Notes under the pieces: model-generated | Told to the model about the DNA's origin: nothing | Databases searched by the model: none | The model's input: only the letters and a program-made list of their open reading frames with translations | Made by a program: the position numbers and the translations under genes | Shown here: in pieces, positions 19,145 to 27,548 of the stretch | How positions within the stretch are numbered: the first letter of the stretch is position 1 | How the letters are laid out: each line of letters begins with the position of its first letter | Assembly: GCF_000949385.2 (NCBI RefSeq) | Contig: NZ_JYKO02000001.1 | Location: 2,566,620 to 2,630,619, forward strand | Origin: Pseudomonas sp. LFM046 | Lineage (GTDB): Bacteria; Pseudomonadota; Gammaproteobacteria; Pseudomonadales; Pseudomonadaceae | Direction: 5' to 3' | DNA: 64,000 nt

Positions 19145-20160
19145 TGAATGCGATGAACAATGCCTACGCCGTCCAGCGGGCCACCCGCAGCAGCCAGGTG
19201 GGCCTGGCGATGCTGGGCGTGCTGGTCCTGCTGCTGGCATCCCTGCCGTTCTGGGCCGACCGCGCCGTGCTCCGGCTGGTCGTGGAGTTCGCTTACTACC
19301 TGGCGCTGGCGCAGATGTGGAACCTGCTGGCGGGCTATGCCGGAATGGTTTCGGTGGGCCAGCAGGCCTTCGTCGGCCTCGGCGGCTACCTGCTGTTCGT
19401 GCTGGCCTCGCAGCTGGGCGTTCCGCCGCTGGCGGCGGTGTTCCTGTCCGGCCTTGTCGTGGCGCTGCTGGCCGTGCCCACGGCCCTGGTGCTGTTCCGC
19501 CTGCGCGGCGCTTACTTCGCCATTGGCACCTGGGTGGTGGCCGAGGTGTTCCGCCTGGGGCTTGCCCAGGTGGGGAGCCTGGGCGGCGGTTCCGGGCAAA
19601 GCCTGCCGGCGTCCATCGTTCGGCAGATCGGCAGCAGCCGCGATGGCCGCGAGATGCTGCTGTACTTCAGCGCCCTGGCCATCGCCGTGGCGGCCGTACT
19701 GGTGGTGTACCTGCTGCTGCGTTCGCGTCAGGGCCTGGCCCTGACGGCCATCCGCGATTCGGAGCCTGCCTCCGGCAGCCTGGGTATCAACGTATTCCGC
19801 ACCAAACTGATGGTCTACGTGCTGGCTGCGTGCTGCACCGGCGTGGTGGGCGCACTGATCTTCCTGCAGAAGCTGCGCATCTCCCCTGACGCCGCCTTCA
19901 GCGTGCAGGACTGGACCGCCGCGGTGATATTCATCGTCATCATTGGCGGCATCGGGACACTGGAGGGGCCGCTGATCGGCACCCTGATCTACTTCGTGCT
20001 GCGCAGTTGCTTTGCCGAATTCGGCGCGCTGTACATGATCATCCTCGGCAGTGTGGCGGTGGTGATGATGCTGAAAGCGCCCCAGGGCGTCTGGGGGCTG
20101 GTGAGCGAACGGTTGGGCTGGCAGTTGTTCCCGATGCAGCGGCGGTTGGTGAGCGGCTGA
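19144..20160 (+). CDS. livM: Branched-chain-type ABC permease LivM
   Basis: A 338-residue membrane protein with about ten hydrophobic helices. Typical LivM segments are WNLLAGYAGMVSVGQQAFVGLGGY, LRGAYFAIGTWVVAEVF and the loop LTAIRDSEPASGSLGIN. It completes the SBP-LivGFHM importer. The ATG at 19144 overlaps the livH stop; the ATG at 19153 is an alternative. It is the last gene of the porin-to-livM unit and is followed by a REP pair. Confidence 0.92.
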   Translation: MNAMNNAYAVQRATRSSQVGLAMLGVLVLLLASLPFWADRAVLRLVVEFAYYLALAQMWNLLAGYAGMVSVGQQAFVGLGGYLLFVLASQLGVPPLAAVFLSGLVVALLAVPTALVLFRLRGAYFAIGTWVVAEVFRLGLAQVGSLGGGSGQSLPASIVRQIGSSRDGREMLLYFSALAIAVAAVLVVYLLLRSRQGLALTAIRDSEPASGSLGINVFRTKLMVYVLAACCTGVVGALIFLQKLRISPDAAFSVQDWTAAVIFIVIIGGIGTLEGPLIGTLIYFVLRSCFAEFGALYMIILGSVAVVMMLKAPQGVWGLVSERLGWQLFPMQRRLVSG

Positions 20161-20178
20161 GGTCTTGGCTTTTACCTT

Positions 20179-20254
20179 GCGGGAGCGAATCGATTCGCGA
20201 TGGGCAATACCGGGCTGCATTGCTGCCCTTTCGCGAATAAATTTGCTCCTACAA
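20179..20254. repeat. REP-type inverted repeat pair
   Basis: GCGGGAGCGAAT...TTCGCGA on the left and TCGCGAATAAATTTGCTCC on the right make an inverted pair of the common Pseudomonas REP sequence around about 30 bp. A better conserved relative is at 62067-62134. It separates livM from the LysR gene and may stabilise the upstream transcript. Confidence 0.7.
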
Positions 20255-20279
20255 GAACAAATACCGTCGAGAAACGAAT

Positions 20280-21209
20280 ATGGACCGCTTGCTCAGCATC
20301 GAAGCCTTCGTCCGCGTCGCGGAAACCGGCAACTTCGCCAAGGCCGCCCAGCAACTGGGGGTGACCCGCTCAGTCATCAGTCACCGCATCCAGCAGTTGG
20401 AGGACTACATCAGCGCGCCGCTGTTCCACCGCAGCACCCGCCATGTGCGGCTGTCGGAGGTAGGGGAGACCTACTACAAGGAATGCGCCGATATGGTGGC
20501 GAGCTTCAACAGCCTCACCGAGCAGATGCGCGACCTACGCGCCAAGCCGACCGGCAAGTTGCGCATTCAGATGCTGCCGGGCTTCGCCCTCGGCCACTTC
20601 GGCGGTCTGCTGGCCGAATTCACCGAGCGCTACCCGGACATCGAGGTCGACGTCATCGTCAACGACCGGGTGGTGGACCCGATTGAAGAAGGCTTCGACG
20701 TCGCCTTCCAGATGTTCCCGCCGATGGCCGAGTCGTTGATCGAGCGCAAGCTGTTTTCCGTGCGCCGGTTGTTCTGTGCTTCCCCGGAATACCTGGAGCG
20801 CCATGCGGCGCCCGAAGTGCCGGCGGACCTGCAGGCTCACAAGGTGGCACTCTACGAGGGCTACCCGTCGCGCAACCGATGGGTGTTCAACGGCGACGAG
20901 CAGGTTGAGCTCAACCTCACCGGCCAGGTGCGTTCCAATTCCGTGCACCTGCTGCGGGACTACGCCATCACCGGTGCCTGCGTGGTCTGCCTGCCGACAT
21001 TGGTCGCCAGTGACGACTTGCTGGAAGGCCGCCTGGTGCCGGTGCTGACCGACTATTCGCTGACGGCCTTCAACTTCTCCGCCGTCTACCCAGCCACCCA
21101 GCGCCAGGCGCTGAAGGTGCGCACCCTGATCGACTTCCTGGTGGAGCGCACCAGCAATGAGCCAGCCTGGGACCGGCCTCTGCTGGAGCGAGGGTGGGTG
21201 AAGGAGTAG
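20280..21209 (+). CDS. LysR-family transcriptional regulator
   Basis: A 309-residue LTTR of the CrgA-like group. The helix-turn-helix lies at residues 1-60 (IEAFVRVAETGNFAKAAQQLGVTRSVISHRIQQLE), followed by a periplasmic-binding-like effector domain. It sits between the Liv transporter operon and the hydroquinone operon on the same strand, so it may activate either. A clear terminator follows at 21246-21269. The effector is unknown; pathway intermediates such as hydroquinone or maleylacetate are candidates by analogy. Confidence 0.9.
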   Translation: MDRLLSIEAFVRVAETGNFAKAAQQLGVTRSVISHRIQQLEDYISAPLFHRSTRHVRLSEVGETYYKECADMVASFNSLTEQMRDLRAKPTGKLRIQMLPGFALGHFGGLLAEFTERYPDIEVDVIVNDRVVDPIEEGFDVAFQMFPPMAESLIERKLFSVRRLFCASPEYLERHAAPEVPADLQAHKVALYEGYPSRNRWVFNGDEQVELNLTGQVRSNSVHLLRDYAITGACVVCLPTLVASDDLLEGRLVPVLTDYSLTAFNFSAVYPATQRQALKVRTLIDFLVERTSNEPAWDRPLLERGWVKE

Positions 21210-21245
21210 GGCGGGTCTCGCCCAATTCCCAGGCCCAGAAAGACT

Positions 21246-21269
21246 GAAGGCGCCACACGTGGCGCCTTC
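21246..21269 (+). terminator. Rho-independent-type terminator after LysR
   Basis: GAAGGCGCCA and TGGCGCCTTC pair perfectly over 10 bp around a 4-nt loop, followed by TGCCTTTC. It lies about 37 bp after the LysR stop. The T-tract is short, so efficiency is uncertain. Confidence 0.7.
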
Positions 21270-21423
21270 TGCCTTTCGAGGGTTTGCATACATCGAGATT
21301 GCCTGCCTCTGAACGGCTCCGGGATCAGCTGATGCGGTTGGCAGCGGTACGGTCGGAACCCGTTGTGTGCCTACCATTTCCGGCGTTGCTGGCGTCATTG
21401 CGCAAAGTTGGAAGGCATCTTGC

Positions 21424-21440
21424 TCGATTGGTGTAATCGA
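21424..21440. promoter_or_regulatory. Inverted repeat in the hydroquinone operon promoter region
   Basis: TCGATT (21424-21429) and AATCGA (21435-21440) are perfect arms with a 5-bp spacer. It lies in the 450-bp gap (21210-21659) upstream of the dioxygenase genes, where an activator site is expected. The gap holds no convincing gene. Assignment to either flanking LysR protein is inference. Confidence 0.4.
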
Positions 21441-21659
21441 TTCATTCGGCCGATCCGGCGAGCAGCGTCTGTCCATAAGCGACGGCCAGGGATTTCTTCT
21501 TGCCGAATCGAATGGTGATCCCGCTGTAAGCGCCGTGCTAGAGCCGCTTCGTCACTGTTCGCGTTTTGCAAACACTGTTGTCGCCTGGCTTGGAATTGTT
21601 GGTTGCAGTTGCTGCTCGTAACGTTCACTCACCCACTACAACAACAAACGGTGAATGAA

Positions 21660-22154
21660 ATGAGCACTGCCGCATTCCGTACCGTCTTCGGCTCACTCGA
21701 CGACCATCGCAAGGGCTCGATCGAGATCATCCAGGGCGAAGCCCGCCACTACGTGTTCTCCAATATCTTCGACGTCGCCAGCCGCTCCACCCCCTACGAA
21801 AAGGTGGTGGTCGGCCTGAATCTCGGCTACGTCATCGAGACCTTGCGTGCCGAAGGCACTTCTCCCTGGTACACCGCCGCCCACGACGAATTTGCCATTT
21901 CGGTCGACGGCGAAGTGCGGGTGGATTTCCTCAAGCTGGATGAGCCGCTCGCCGATGGCGAGGGCACCCGGCTGGCTGGTGAGCAGCCCAAGGGCCGGCC
22001 CATGGGTTACGTGCTGCTAAAGCGCGGCCACCAGACGCTGTTGCCAGCCGGCTGCGCCTATCGCTTTGAAAGTGCACGCCCCGGCGTGTTGCTGCTGCAG
22101 ACCATCAAGGGACCGCTGTCGGTGGAGAAGTGGGCAGACATCTGCCTGAAGTGA
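21660..22154 (+). CDS. hapC: Hydroquinone 1,2-dioxygenase small subunit
   Basis: A 164-residue protein that I recognise as the small subunit of the two-component Fe(II) hydroquinone dioxygenase (HapC/PnpC1 type). It pairs with the 339-residue subunit encoded next. The complex cleaves hydroquinone to 4-hydroxymuconic semialdehyde in the cytoplasm. The pair's sizes (164 and 339 aa) and order match known systems. The ATG at 21660 fits the expected N-terminus (MSTAAFRTVFGSLDDHRKG); the upstream frame from 21603 is unlikely and the ribosome site is weak. It is the first gene of a seven-gene operon. Confidence 0.82.
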   Translation: MSTAAFRTVFGSLDDHRKGSIEIIQGEARHYVFSNIFDVASRSTPYEKVVVGLNLGYVIETLRAEGTSPWYTAAHDEFAISVDGEVRVDFLKLDEPLADGEGTRLAGEQPKGRPMGYVLLKRGHQTLLPAGCAYRFESARPGVLLLQTIKGPLSVEKWADICLK

Positions 22155-22192
22155 CAGCCCCGACCGACGACCAGAAAAAGAGGATATCCACC

Positions 22193-23212
22193 ATGGCCAT
22201 GCTCGAAACGCCCGACACTTCCGTCAGCTTCGCCGCCGATGAAGTCGAAGCCAGCTTGCCCGATTCCATTACCGGCTACCGCACCTTCAAGCTGGGTGCC
22301 TTTACCCTGTCCCGCGACGAATACTTCGTGCGTATCCAGTGGCCGGCCAAGGGCCAGGAACGCTCCCATCTGATTCCCGCCGACGCCTTCCTGCGCGCCA
22401 CCATGCGTGATGTGGCCTGGGGCTTTTTCTATGGCTGGGTGAACTTCGATGACGTCATCGGCACCCGCAACCACTACGGCAAAGTCGACCTCTACGCCGG
22501 TAGTTTCAACGGCGTGCTCAAGGCAGCCGGGGTGGACTACACCGAGCAGTTCGAAACGCCGAAGATCATGGCCACCTTCAAGGCCATCCTGCGCGACTGG
22601 ACCAACGCCGGATTCGACCCCTTCGCCGCACCGGAAGAAACCGGTAGTGCCTTCGGCCGCAAGAACGGCGACAACATAGAGGCCATCGACCGCTTCCGCG
22701 TCGCGACCAAGCGCATGCCCGGTCTGCCGGATGATTCGCCGCTGCGTAACGACCTGCCGGTGAACCGCCAATTCGCCGATGTGCCCCAGGACGAGCCGGA
22801 AATCCATGCGGCCGAGGGCTTCGAGGGCGAACTGCATGCATTCAATCTCTACAAGTACCTGTCCCGCTCGGACGTAACCTGGAATCCCTCGGTCAGCTCG
22901 GTGTGCAAGGCCAGCCTGTTCTGCCCGACCACTGAGGAATTCATCCTTCCGGTGTTCCACGGCAACGACCGTGTGGAGTGGTTCCTGCAACTGTCCGACG
23001 AAATCATCTGGGATGTGGCGGACAAGGACGATGGCACGCCACGCGCTCGCATCACCATGCGTCCCGGCGACATCTGTGCCATGCCGGCGGACATCCGTCA
23101 CCAGGGTTACTCCACCAAACGCTCCATGTTGCTGGTGTGGGAGAACGCGACGCCGAACCTGCCGCAACGCTACGAGAGCGGTGAGCTGAAGCCGTATCCG
23201 GTGGAGTTCTGA
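22193..23212 (+). CDS. hapD: Hydroquinone 1,2-dioxygenase large subunit
   Basis: A 339-residue cupin-like protein, the iron-binding large subunit of hydroquinone dioxygenase (HapD/PnpC2 type). Family-like stretches include RDVAWGFFYGWVNFDDVIGTRNHYGKVDLYAG and, in the C-terminal half, LPVFHGNDRVEWFLQLSDEI and MPADIRHQGYSTKRSMLLVWEN, where His and Glu residues would form the 2-His-1-carboxylate iron site. The ATG at 22193 has AGAGG about 9 nt upstream; the longer frame from 22130 overlaps the small-subunit gene and is not favoured. Ring cleavage feeds the dehydrogenase encoded next. Confidence 0.84.
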   Translation: MAMLETPDTSVSFAADEVEASLPDSITGYRTFKLGAFTLSRDEYFVRIQWPAKGQERSHLIPADAFLRATMRDVAWGFFYGWVNFDDVIGTRNHYGKVDLYAGSFNGVLKAAGVDYTEQFETPKIMATFKAILRDWTNAGFDPFAAPEETGSAFGRKNGDNIEAIDRFRVATKRMPGLPDDSPLRNDLPVNRQFADVPQDEPEIHAAEGFEGELHAFNLYKYLSRSDVTWNPSVSSVCKASLFCPTTEEFILPVFHGNDRVEWFLQLSDEIIWDVADKDDGTPRARITMRPGDICAMPADIRHQGYSTKRSMLLVWENATPNLPQRYESGELKPYPVEF

Positions 23213-23313
23213 GGCCCGCTTTACCCGCTTCCCATCCCTCTCCTCACAGGGGAGGGAGTCCGTCCAACCTACTGGCGCCGCCCTTCGCCTGCGGCGCCCG
23301 GAGAGCTTTTTCC

Positions 23314-24777
23314 ATGCAAAACCAACTCTTCATCGGCGGCCGATTCGTTCCGGCCCTGAAGGGCGGGACGATCGAAGTCCTGTCGCCCCACGACGGCTCG
23401 CTGATCACCCATATAGCCGCCGCCGAGGCTGAGGACGTGGACCTGGCCGTGGCAGCCGCCAAGCGCGCCTTTCCTGCCTGGGCGGCGCTGTCCGGCGCTG
23501 AGCGTGGGCGTCTGTTGCTGAAGCTGGCGGACAAGATCGAAGAACACGCCGAAGAACTGGCCCAACTCGAATCGCTGGACACTGGCCACCCGATCCGCGA
23601 TTCCCGCAACCTCGACGTGCCGCGCACCGCCGCCTGTTTCCGCTACTTCGGTGGCATGGCCGACAAGATCGAGGGGGCGGTGATTCCGGTGGAAACCGGC
23701 TTCCTCAATTACGTGCAGCGCAAGCCCGTTGGTGTCGTCGGACAGATCGTGCCGTGGAACTTCCCGCTGATGTTCACCAGCTGGAAGATGGGACCGGCCC
23801 TGGCTGCTGGTAACACAGTGGTGATCAAGCCCTCGGAAATCACGCCACTGTCCACCCTGCGCATCGCTGAACTGATGAAGGAAGTGGGCTTCCCCGATGG
23901 CGTGGTCAACGTTGTGCCGGGTTACGGGCAGACCGCCGGCCAGCGCCTGGCCGAGCACGAAGACGTGAGCAAGATCGCCTTCACCGGTTCCACTGCGACC
24001 GGTCGGCGCATCGTCGAAGCCTCCCAGGGCAACCTCAAGCGGGTGCAGCTGGAACTGGGCGGGAAGGGCGCCAACATCGTCTTCGAAGATGCTGATCTGG
24101 ACGCGGCCGTGAACGGCGCGGCCTGGGCCATCTTCCACAACCAGGGCCAGGCCTGCATCGCCGGCTCTCGGCTGGTCCTGCATGAGCGCATCGCCGACGA
24201 GTTCCTGGAACGCTTCATCGGCCTGGCCCGCACCATCCGCCTGGGCAGTCCGCTGGACCCGAACACCGAAATGGGGCCATTGACCTCCACGCAGCATCGC
24301 GACCGTGTATTGGCCTACGTGGACATCGCCCGTGCCGAGGGCGGCCGTATCCTGACCGGCGGCAAGGCGCCTTCCGATCCGGCCCTGGCTGAGGGCTACT
24401 ACATCGAGCCGACCGTGGTCGAAGCCCAGCCTGACCATCGTGTGGCCCAGGAAGAGGTGTTCGGTCCCTTCGTCACCGTGCTGCGCTTCTCCACCGATGA
24501 AGAGGCACTGGCCATCGCCAATGGCACCCAGTACGGCCTGGGGAGCGGCCTGTGGACTCGTGACCTGCAGCGTGCTCACCGCATGGCGGCGAACATCCAT
24601 GCCGGTATGTGCTGGATCAACTGCTACAAGCGCGTCAGCCCCGGCAGCCCGTTCGGTGGCGTGGGCCAGTCCGGCTATGGCCGCGAGATGGGCTTCGAGG
24701 CCATCCACGATTACACCGAGGCCCGCTCCGTGTGGGTCAATGTGGACGCGAAGATTCCGCCGCATTTCAAACGCTGA
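23314..24777 (+). CDS. Aldehyde dehydrogenase, 4-hydroxymuconic semialdehyde dehydrogenase
   Basis: A 487-residue NAD(P)+-dependent ALDH. The catalytic Glu lies in LELGGKGANIVF and the nucleophile Cys in NQGQACIAGSRL; the cofactor motif FTGSTATGR is present. Its place directly after the hydroquinone dioxygenase and before maleylacetate reductase identifies it as the enzyme oxidising 4-hydroxymuconic semialdehyde to maleylacetate (PnpD/HapB-type role; known from the pathway, inferred here). A small hairpin in the 101-bp gap before it may tune expression. Confidence 0.85.
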   Translation: MQNQLFIGGRFVPALKGGTIEVLSPHDGSLITHIAAAEAEDVDLAVAAAKRAFPAWAALSGAERGRLLLKLADKIEEHAEELAQLESLDTGHPIRDSRNLDVPRTAACFRYFGGMADKIEGAVIPVETGFLNYVQRKPVGVVGQIVPWNFPLMFTSWKMGPALAAGNTVVIKPSEITPLSTLRIAELMKEVGFPDGVVNVVPGYGQTAGQRLAEHEDVSKIAFTGSTATGRRIVEASQGNLKRVQLELGGKGANIVFEDADLDAAVNGAAWAIFHNQGQACIAGSRLVLHERIADEFLERFIGLARTIRLGSPLDPNTEMGPLTSTQHRDRVLAYVDIARAEGGRILTGGKAPSDPALAEGYYIEPTVVEAQPDHRVAQEEVFGPFVTVLRFSTDEEALAIANGTQYGLGSGLWTRDLQRAHRMAANIHAGMCWINCYKRVSPGSPFGGVGQSGYGREMGFEAIHDYTEARSVWVNVDAKIPPHFKR

Positions 24778-24785
24778 GGTCGATC

Positions 24786-25853
24786 ATGAATCCATTCGTT
24801 TATCAGGGGTTGGCCTCACGCGTGGTGTTTGGCCGGGGCAAGCTGGAAACACTGGCCGAGGAGCTGGACAAGCTCGGCGCCCGCCGCGCGCTGATTCTCA
24901 CCACTCCTGAGCAGTGTCACTTGGGCGGCCGTGTCGCTGGCATCCTCGGCGAGCGTGCTGCCGGGGTCTACCCGCAAGCAGTGATGCACGTGCCGGTGGA
25001 AGTGGCGCGTGCCGCCCGCGTCGAAGCGGCTCGGCTGGACGCGGATTGCTGCGTAGCCATTGGCGGTGGCTCCACCATCGGTCTGGGCAAGGCCATCGCC
25101 CTGGAGTCTGGCTTGCCGATCCTGGCGGTGCCGACCACCTACGCCGGTTCGGAAATGACGCCGATCTACGGGTTGACCGAGAACCGTTTGAAGAAGACCG
25201 GGCGTGACGTCCGTGTGCTGCCGAAGACGGTGGTCTACGACCCGCAGCTGACGCTGAGCCTGCCGGCGGCGATTTCTGCCTGCTCAGGCATGAATGCCAT
25301 GGCCCACGCGGTGGAAGCACTCTACGCCCAGGACGCCAACCCCATCATCACGCTGATGGCGGAGGAGTCCATCCGTGCCCTGGCCGAAGCGCTGCCAGGC
25401 GTGGTAACCAACCCAGAAGACGTCGAGGCTCGCAGCCGCGCCCTCTATGGCGCCTGGCTGGCCGGCATCTGCCTGGGGTCGGTCGGCATGGCCATCCATC
25501 ACAAGCTCTGCCACACCCTCGGCGGCACCTTCAATCTGCCTCATGCCCAGGCTCACGCAGTGGTGCTGCCCCATGCCGCCCATTACAACTGCGAAGCCGC
25601 CGCTGATTCCCTGCGCCGCGCAGCCCGCGCCCTGGGTGGCCGTGAGGCGGAGGAGGTGGGGCCGCTGCTCTTCGCCCTCAACCAGAAGCTGGGCATCCCG
25701 GCCTCCTTGGCCGAGATCGGCCTGCCCACGGAAGGTCCGGCACAAACGGCGGTGATCGCCTGTTCCAGTCCGTACTACAACCCGCGCCCCTTCGAGCAGG
25801 AGGCCATCGAGGCAATGCTCGTGCGGGCCTGGAAGGGCCTGCCACCGGCATGA
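24786..25853 (+). CDS. Maleylacetate reductase
   Basis: A 355-residue iron-containing alcohol dehydrogenase-family protein. Motifs are AIGGGSTIGLGKAIAL (NAD-binding), VPTTYAGSEMTPIYGLTE and HHKLCHTLGGTFNLPHAQAHAVVLPH, with the His residues of the active site. This is the pattern of maleylacetate reductases, which reduce maleylacetate to 3-oxoadipate with NAD(P)H. It closes both the hydroquinone and hydroxyquinol branches. The ATG at 24786 follows the dehydrogenase stop by 8 bp. Confidence 0.92.
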   Translation: MNPFVYQGLASRVVFGRGKLETLAEELDKLGARRALILTTPEQCHLGGRVAGILGERAAGVYPQAVMHVPVEVARAARVEAARLDADCCVAIGGGSTIGLGKAIALESGLPILAVPTTYAGSEMTPIYGLTENRLKKTGRDVRVLPKTVVYDPQLTLSLPAAISACSGMNAMAHAVEALYAQDANPIITLMAEESIRALAEALPGVVTNPEDVEARSRALYGAWLAGICLGSVGMAIHHKLCHTLGGTFNLPHAQAHAVVLPHAAHYNCEAAADSLRRAARALGGREAEEVGPLLFALNQKLGIPASLAEIGLPTEGPAQTAVIACSSPYYNPRPFEQEAIEAMLVRAWKGLPPA

Positions 25854-25862
25854 CTCGTTCTC

Positions 25863-25887
25863 GTAGGGTGCGCACGGCGCACCCTAC
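25863..25887. repeat. Intergenic 'gtagggtgcgc' hairpin
   Basis: GTAGGGTGCGC and GCGCACCCTAC pair perfectly around ACG. The same arms recur at 62134-62161 with a different loop. It sits within the dioxygenase operon and has no T-tract, so it is a repeat rather than a strong terminator. Confidence 0.7.
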
Positions 25888-25927
25888 GGAACACCGCCGC
25901 CAGAACTGATTTCAATGGGAGCACAAG

Positions 25928-26803
25928 ATGAACAACATCCCGGCCAACGAAGCGAAAATCTCTGCCCAGGCCGTAGCTGCTTTCGCCAGCACACCCAACC
26001 CGCGCCTGCGCCAGGTGGTGCAGGGTCTGGTGCGCCACCTGCACGCCTTCGCCAGCGAGGTGGAGTTGACTGAGGAGGAGTGGTTGGAGGGCATTCGTTT
26101 TCTCACCGACACCGGGAGGATGTGTGACGGCGCGGTACGCCAGGAATTCATCCTGCTGTCGGATGTAATCGGCCTGTCGATGCTAGTGGACGCCATCAAC
26201 CACCGCGCCACCGAAACGGCTACTGAAACCACAGTATTCGGGCCGTTCTACATCGCCGGTATGCCCGAGCGCAGCCACGGCGAGAACATGGCCTTCACCC
26301 CGGGCGACCAGGCCCTGGTAGTTGGCCGGGTGCTGGATGCCGGTGGTGAGCCGATTGCCAACGCTGTGCTGGATGTCTGGCAGACGGCGGAAAACGGCAT
26401 GTATTCAGGGCAGGACCCGGAGCAGCCCCCGACCAACCTGCGCGGACGCTACCGTACGGACGCCACAGGGCACTTCGCCATTCGAACCATCATGCCGGTG
26501 AGCTATCCCATCCCTACCGATGGGCCGGTGGGCCGCCTGCTGCAGGCCAGCGACCGTCACCCGTGGCGCCCGGCGCACCTGCATTTCATGGTCATGGCAC
26601 CGGGGCATCGCACTCTGGTCACCCACCTGTTCAACCATGACGACCCTTATCTGGACTCGGATGTGGTGTTCGGCGTGAAGGACTCTCTCAAGGTGGTCTA
26701 CCAACCTTGCCAGGCGAACCATGCCCTGGCGTCCGTTCATGACATCAATGGCACGTTCCGCCTGGCCAGCTACGACTTCGTATTGGAGCGTGAAACCCCA
26801 TGA
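25928..26803 (+). CDS. Hydroxyquinol 1,2-dioxygenase (intradiol)
   Basis: A 291-residue Fe(III) intradiol dioxygenase. An N-terminal helical dimerisation region (residues 1-100) precedes the catalytic beta-sandwich. Iron ligands are expected at Tyr in ENGMYSGQD, Tyr in MPVSYPIPTDGPVG, and the two His of HPWRPAHLHFMV. The length and TVFGPFYIAGMPE match hydroxyquinol rather than catechol enzymes. It converts 1,2,4-benzenetriol to maleylacetate, so the operon can also take a hydroxyquinol branch. Its stop overlaps the YciI gene by 4 bp. Confidence 0.88.
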   Translation: MNNIPANEAKISAQAVAAFASTPNPRLRQVVQGLVRHLHAFASEVELTEEEWLEGIRFLTDTGRMCDGAVRQEFILLSDVIGLSMLVDAINHRATETATETTVFGPFYIAGMPERSHGENMAFTPGDQALVVGRVLDAGGEPIANAVLDVWQTAENGMYSGQDPEQPPTNLRGRYRTDATGHFAIRTIMPVSYPIPTDGPVGRLLQASDRHPWRPAHLHFMVMAPGHRTLVTHLFNHDDPYLDSDVVFGVKDSLKVVYQPCQANHALASVHDINGTFRLASYDFVLERETP

Positions 26804-27111
26804 GCCAGTACTTCGCCGTCTTCGCCACCGACAAGCCGGACCACGCCATCTTGCGCAACCAGGTGCGCCCGGCCCATCGCGAGCATTTGCGCAATCCCTA
26901 CCCGCACCGGGTGGTGGTGCGCCTGGGCGGGCCGACCCTGGACAGCGGTAACGGTCGCATGAATGGCACGTTGCTGGTGGTGGAGGCCATGAGCCTGGCC
27001 GAGGTGCAGGCCTTTCTGGGCGATGACCCCTACGTGCGCGCCGGGCTGTTCGAACACATCGAGATCCGCCCCTGGAACTGGGGCCTGGGTAATCCGGAGC
27101 TACGTGGATGA
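26800..27111 (+). CDS. YciI-family protein
   Basis: A 103-residue dimeric alpha/beta barrel protein of the YciI family: YFAVFATDKPDHAILRNQVRPAHREHL at the N-terminus, then the conserved Asp/His-containing core (FLGDDPYVRAGLFEHIEIRPWNWGL). YciI-like proteins occur as accessory genes in aromatic operons, including nitrophenol/hydroquinone clusters, where the function is unproven. It overlaps both neighbours by 4 bp, so it is co-translated with the dioxygenase and the ferredoxin. Confidence 0.85.
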   Translation: MSQYFAVFATDKPDHAILRNQVRPAHREHLRNPYPHRVVVRLGGPTLDSGNGRMNGTLLVVEAMSLAEVQAFLGDDPYVRAGLFEHIEIRPWNWGLGNPELRG

Positions 27112-27437
27112 TGGAACTCTGCGCGCTGGACGCCATCGCCGACGGCGGCGCCCTGGCCCTGATCGCCGAGCTGGAAGGGCATCGCCACCCTTTGGTGCTG
27201 GTACGTCGGGGCAACCAGGTCTGGGGCTATCACAACCGCTGCCCGCACTTCTCCGTGGGTCTGGACTTTCGTCCCGGCGAGTTCTGCACCTACCGTCGTC
27301 AAATGTTGATGTGTGCCCACCACAGCGCCATGTTCCGTTTCGAGGACGGTCATTGTGTCGAAGGCCCCTGCAAAGGTAGCCGACTGGATGCGGTGCCAAT
27401 GCGGGTCGTGGAGGGGAGGGTGGTGCTGGTGGGGTGA
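27108..27437 (+). CDS. Rieske [2Fe-2S] ferredoxin-like protein
   Basis: A 109-residue protein with the Rieske cluster ligands C-P-H and C-A-H-H (in RCPHFSVGLD and LMCAHHSAMF), so it should bind a [2Fe-2S] cluster. It may keep the ferrous hydroquinone dioxygenase or the intradiol enzyme reduced, or serve an absent oxygenase. In hydroquinone operons of nitrophenol degraders a gene of this type closes the cluster, as here. No ferredoxin reductase is encoded nearby. Confidence 0.87.
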   Translation: MMELCALDAIADGGALALIAELEGHRHPLVLVRRGNQVWGYHNRCPHFSVGLDFRPGEFCTYRRQMLMCAHHSAMFRFEDGHCVEGPCKGSRLDAVPMRVVEGRVVLVG

Positions 27438-27548
27438 GGCTGGCCACCATTTTGTAGGGGCGCTGCCGTCCTGGTGTGTCTTGGCAAACGCCAATGCCCA
27501 TTCCCGCCTAACCTGCAAAAGCTGATCGTCCCTCAAAGGCAGCAAGAG

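Noticed and set aside
21367-21621. 84-residue ORF upstream of the hydroquinone dioxygenase
   Set aside because: Poor start context, no recognisable motif, and it overlaps the expected promoter/operator region.
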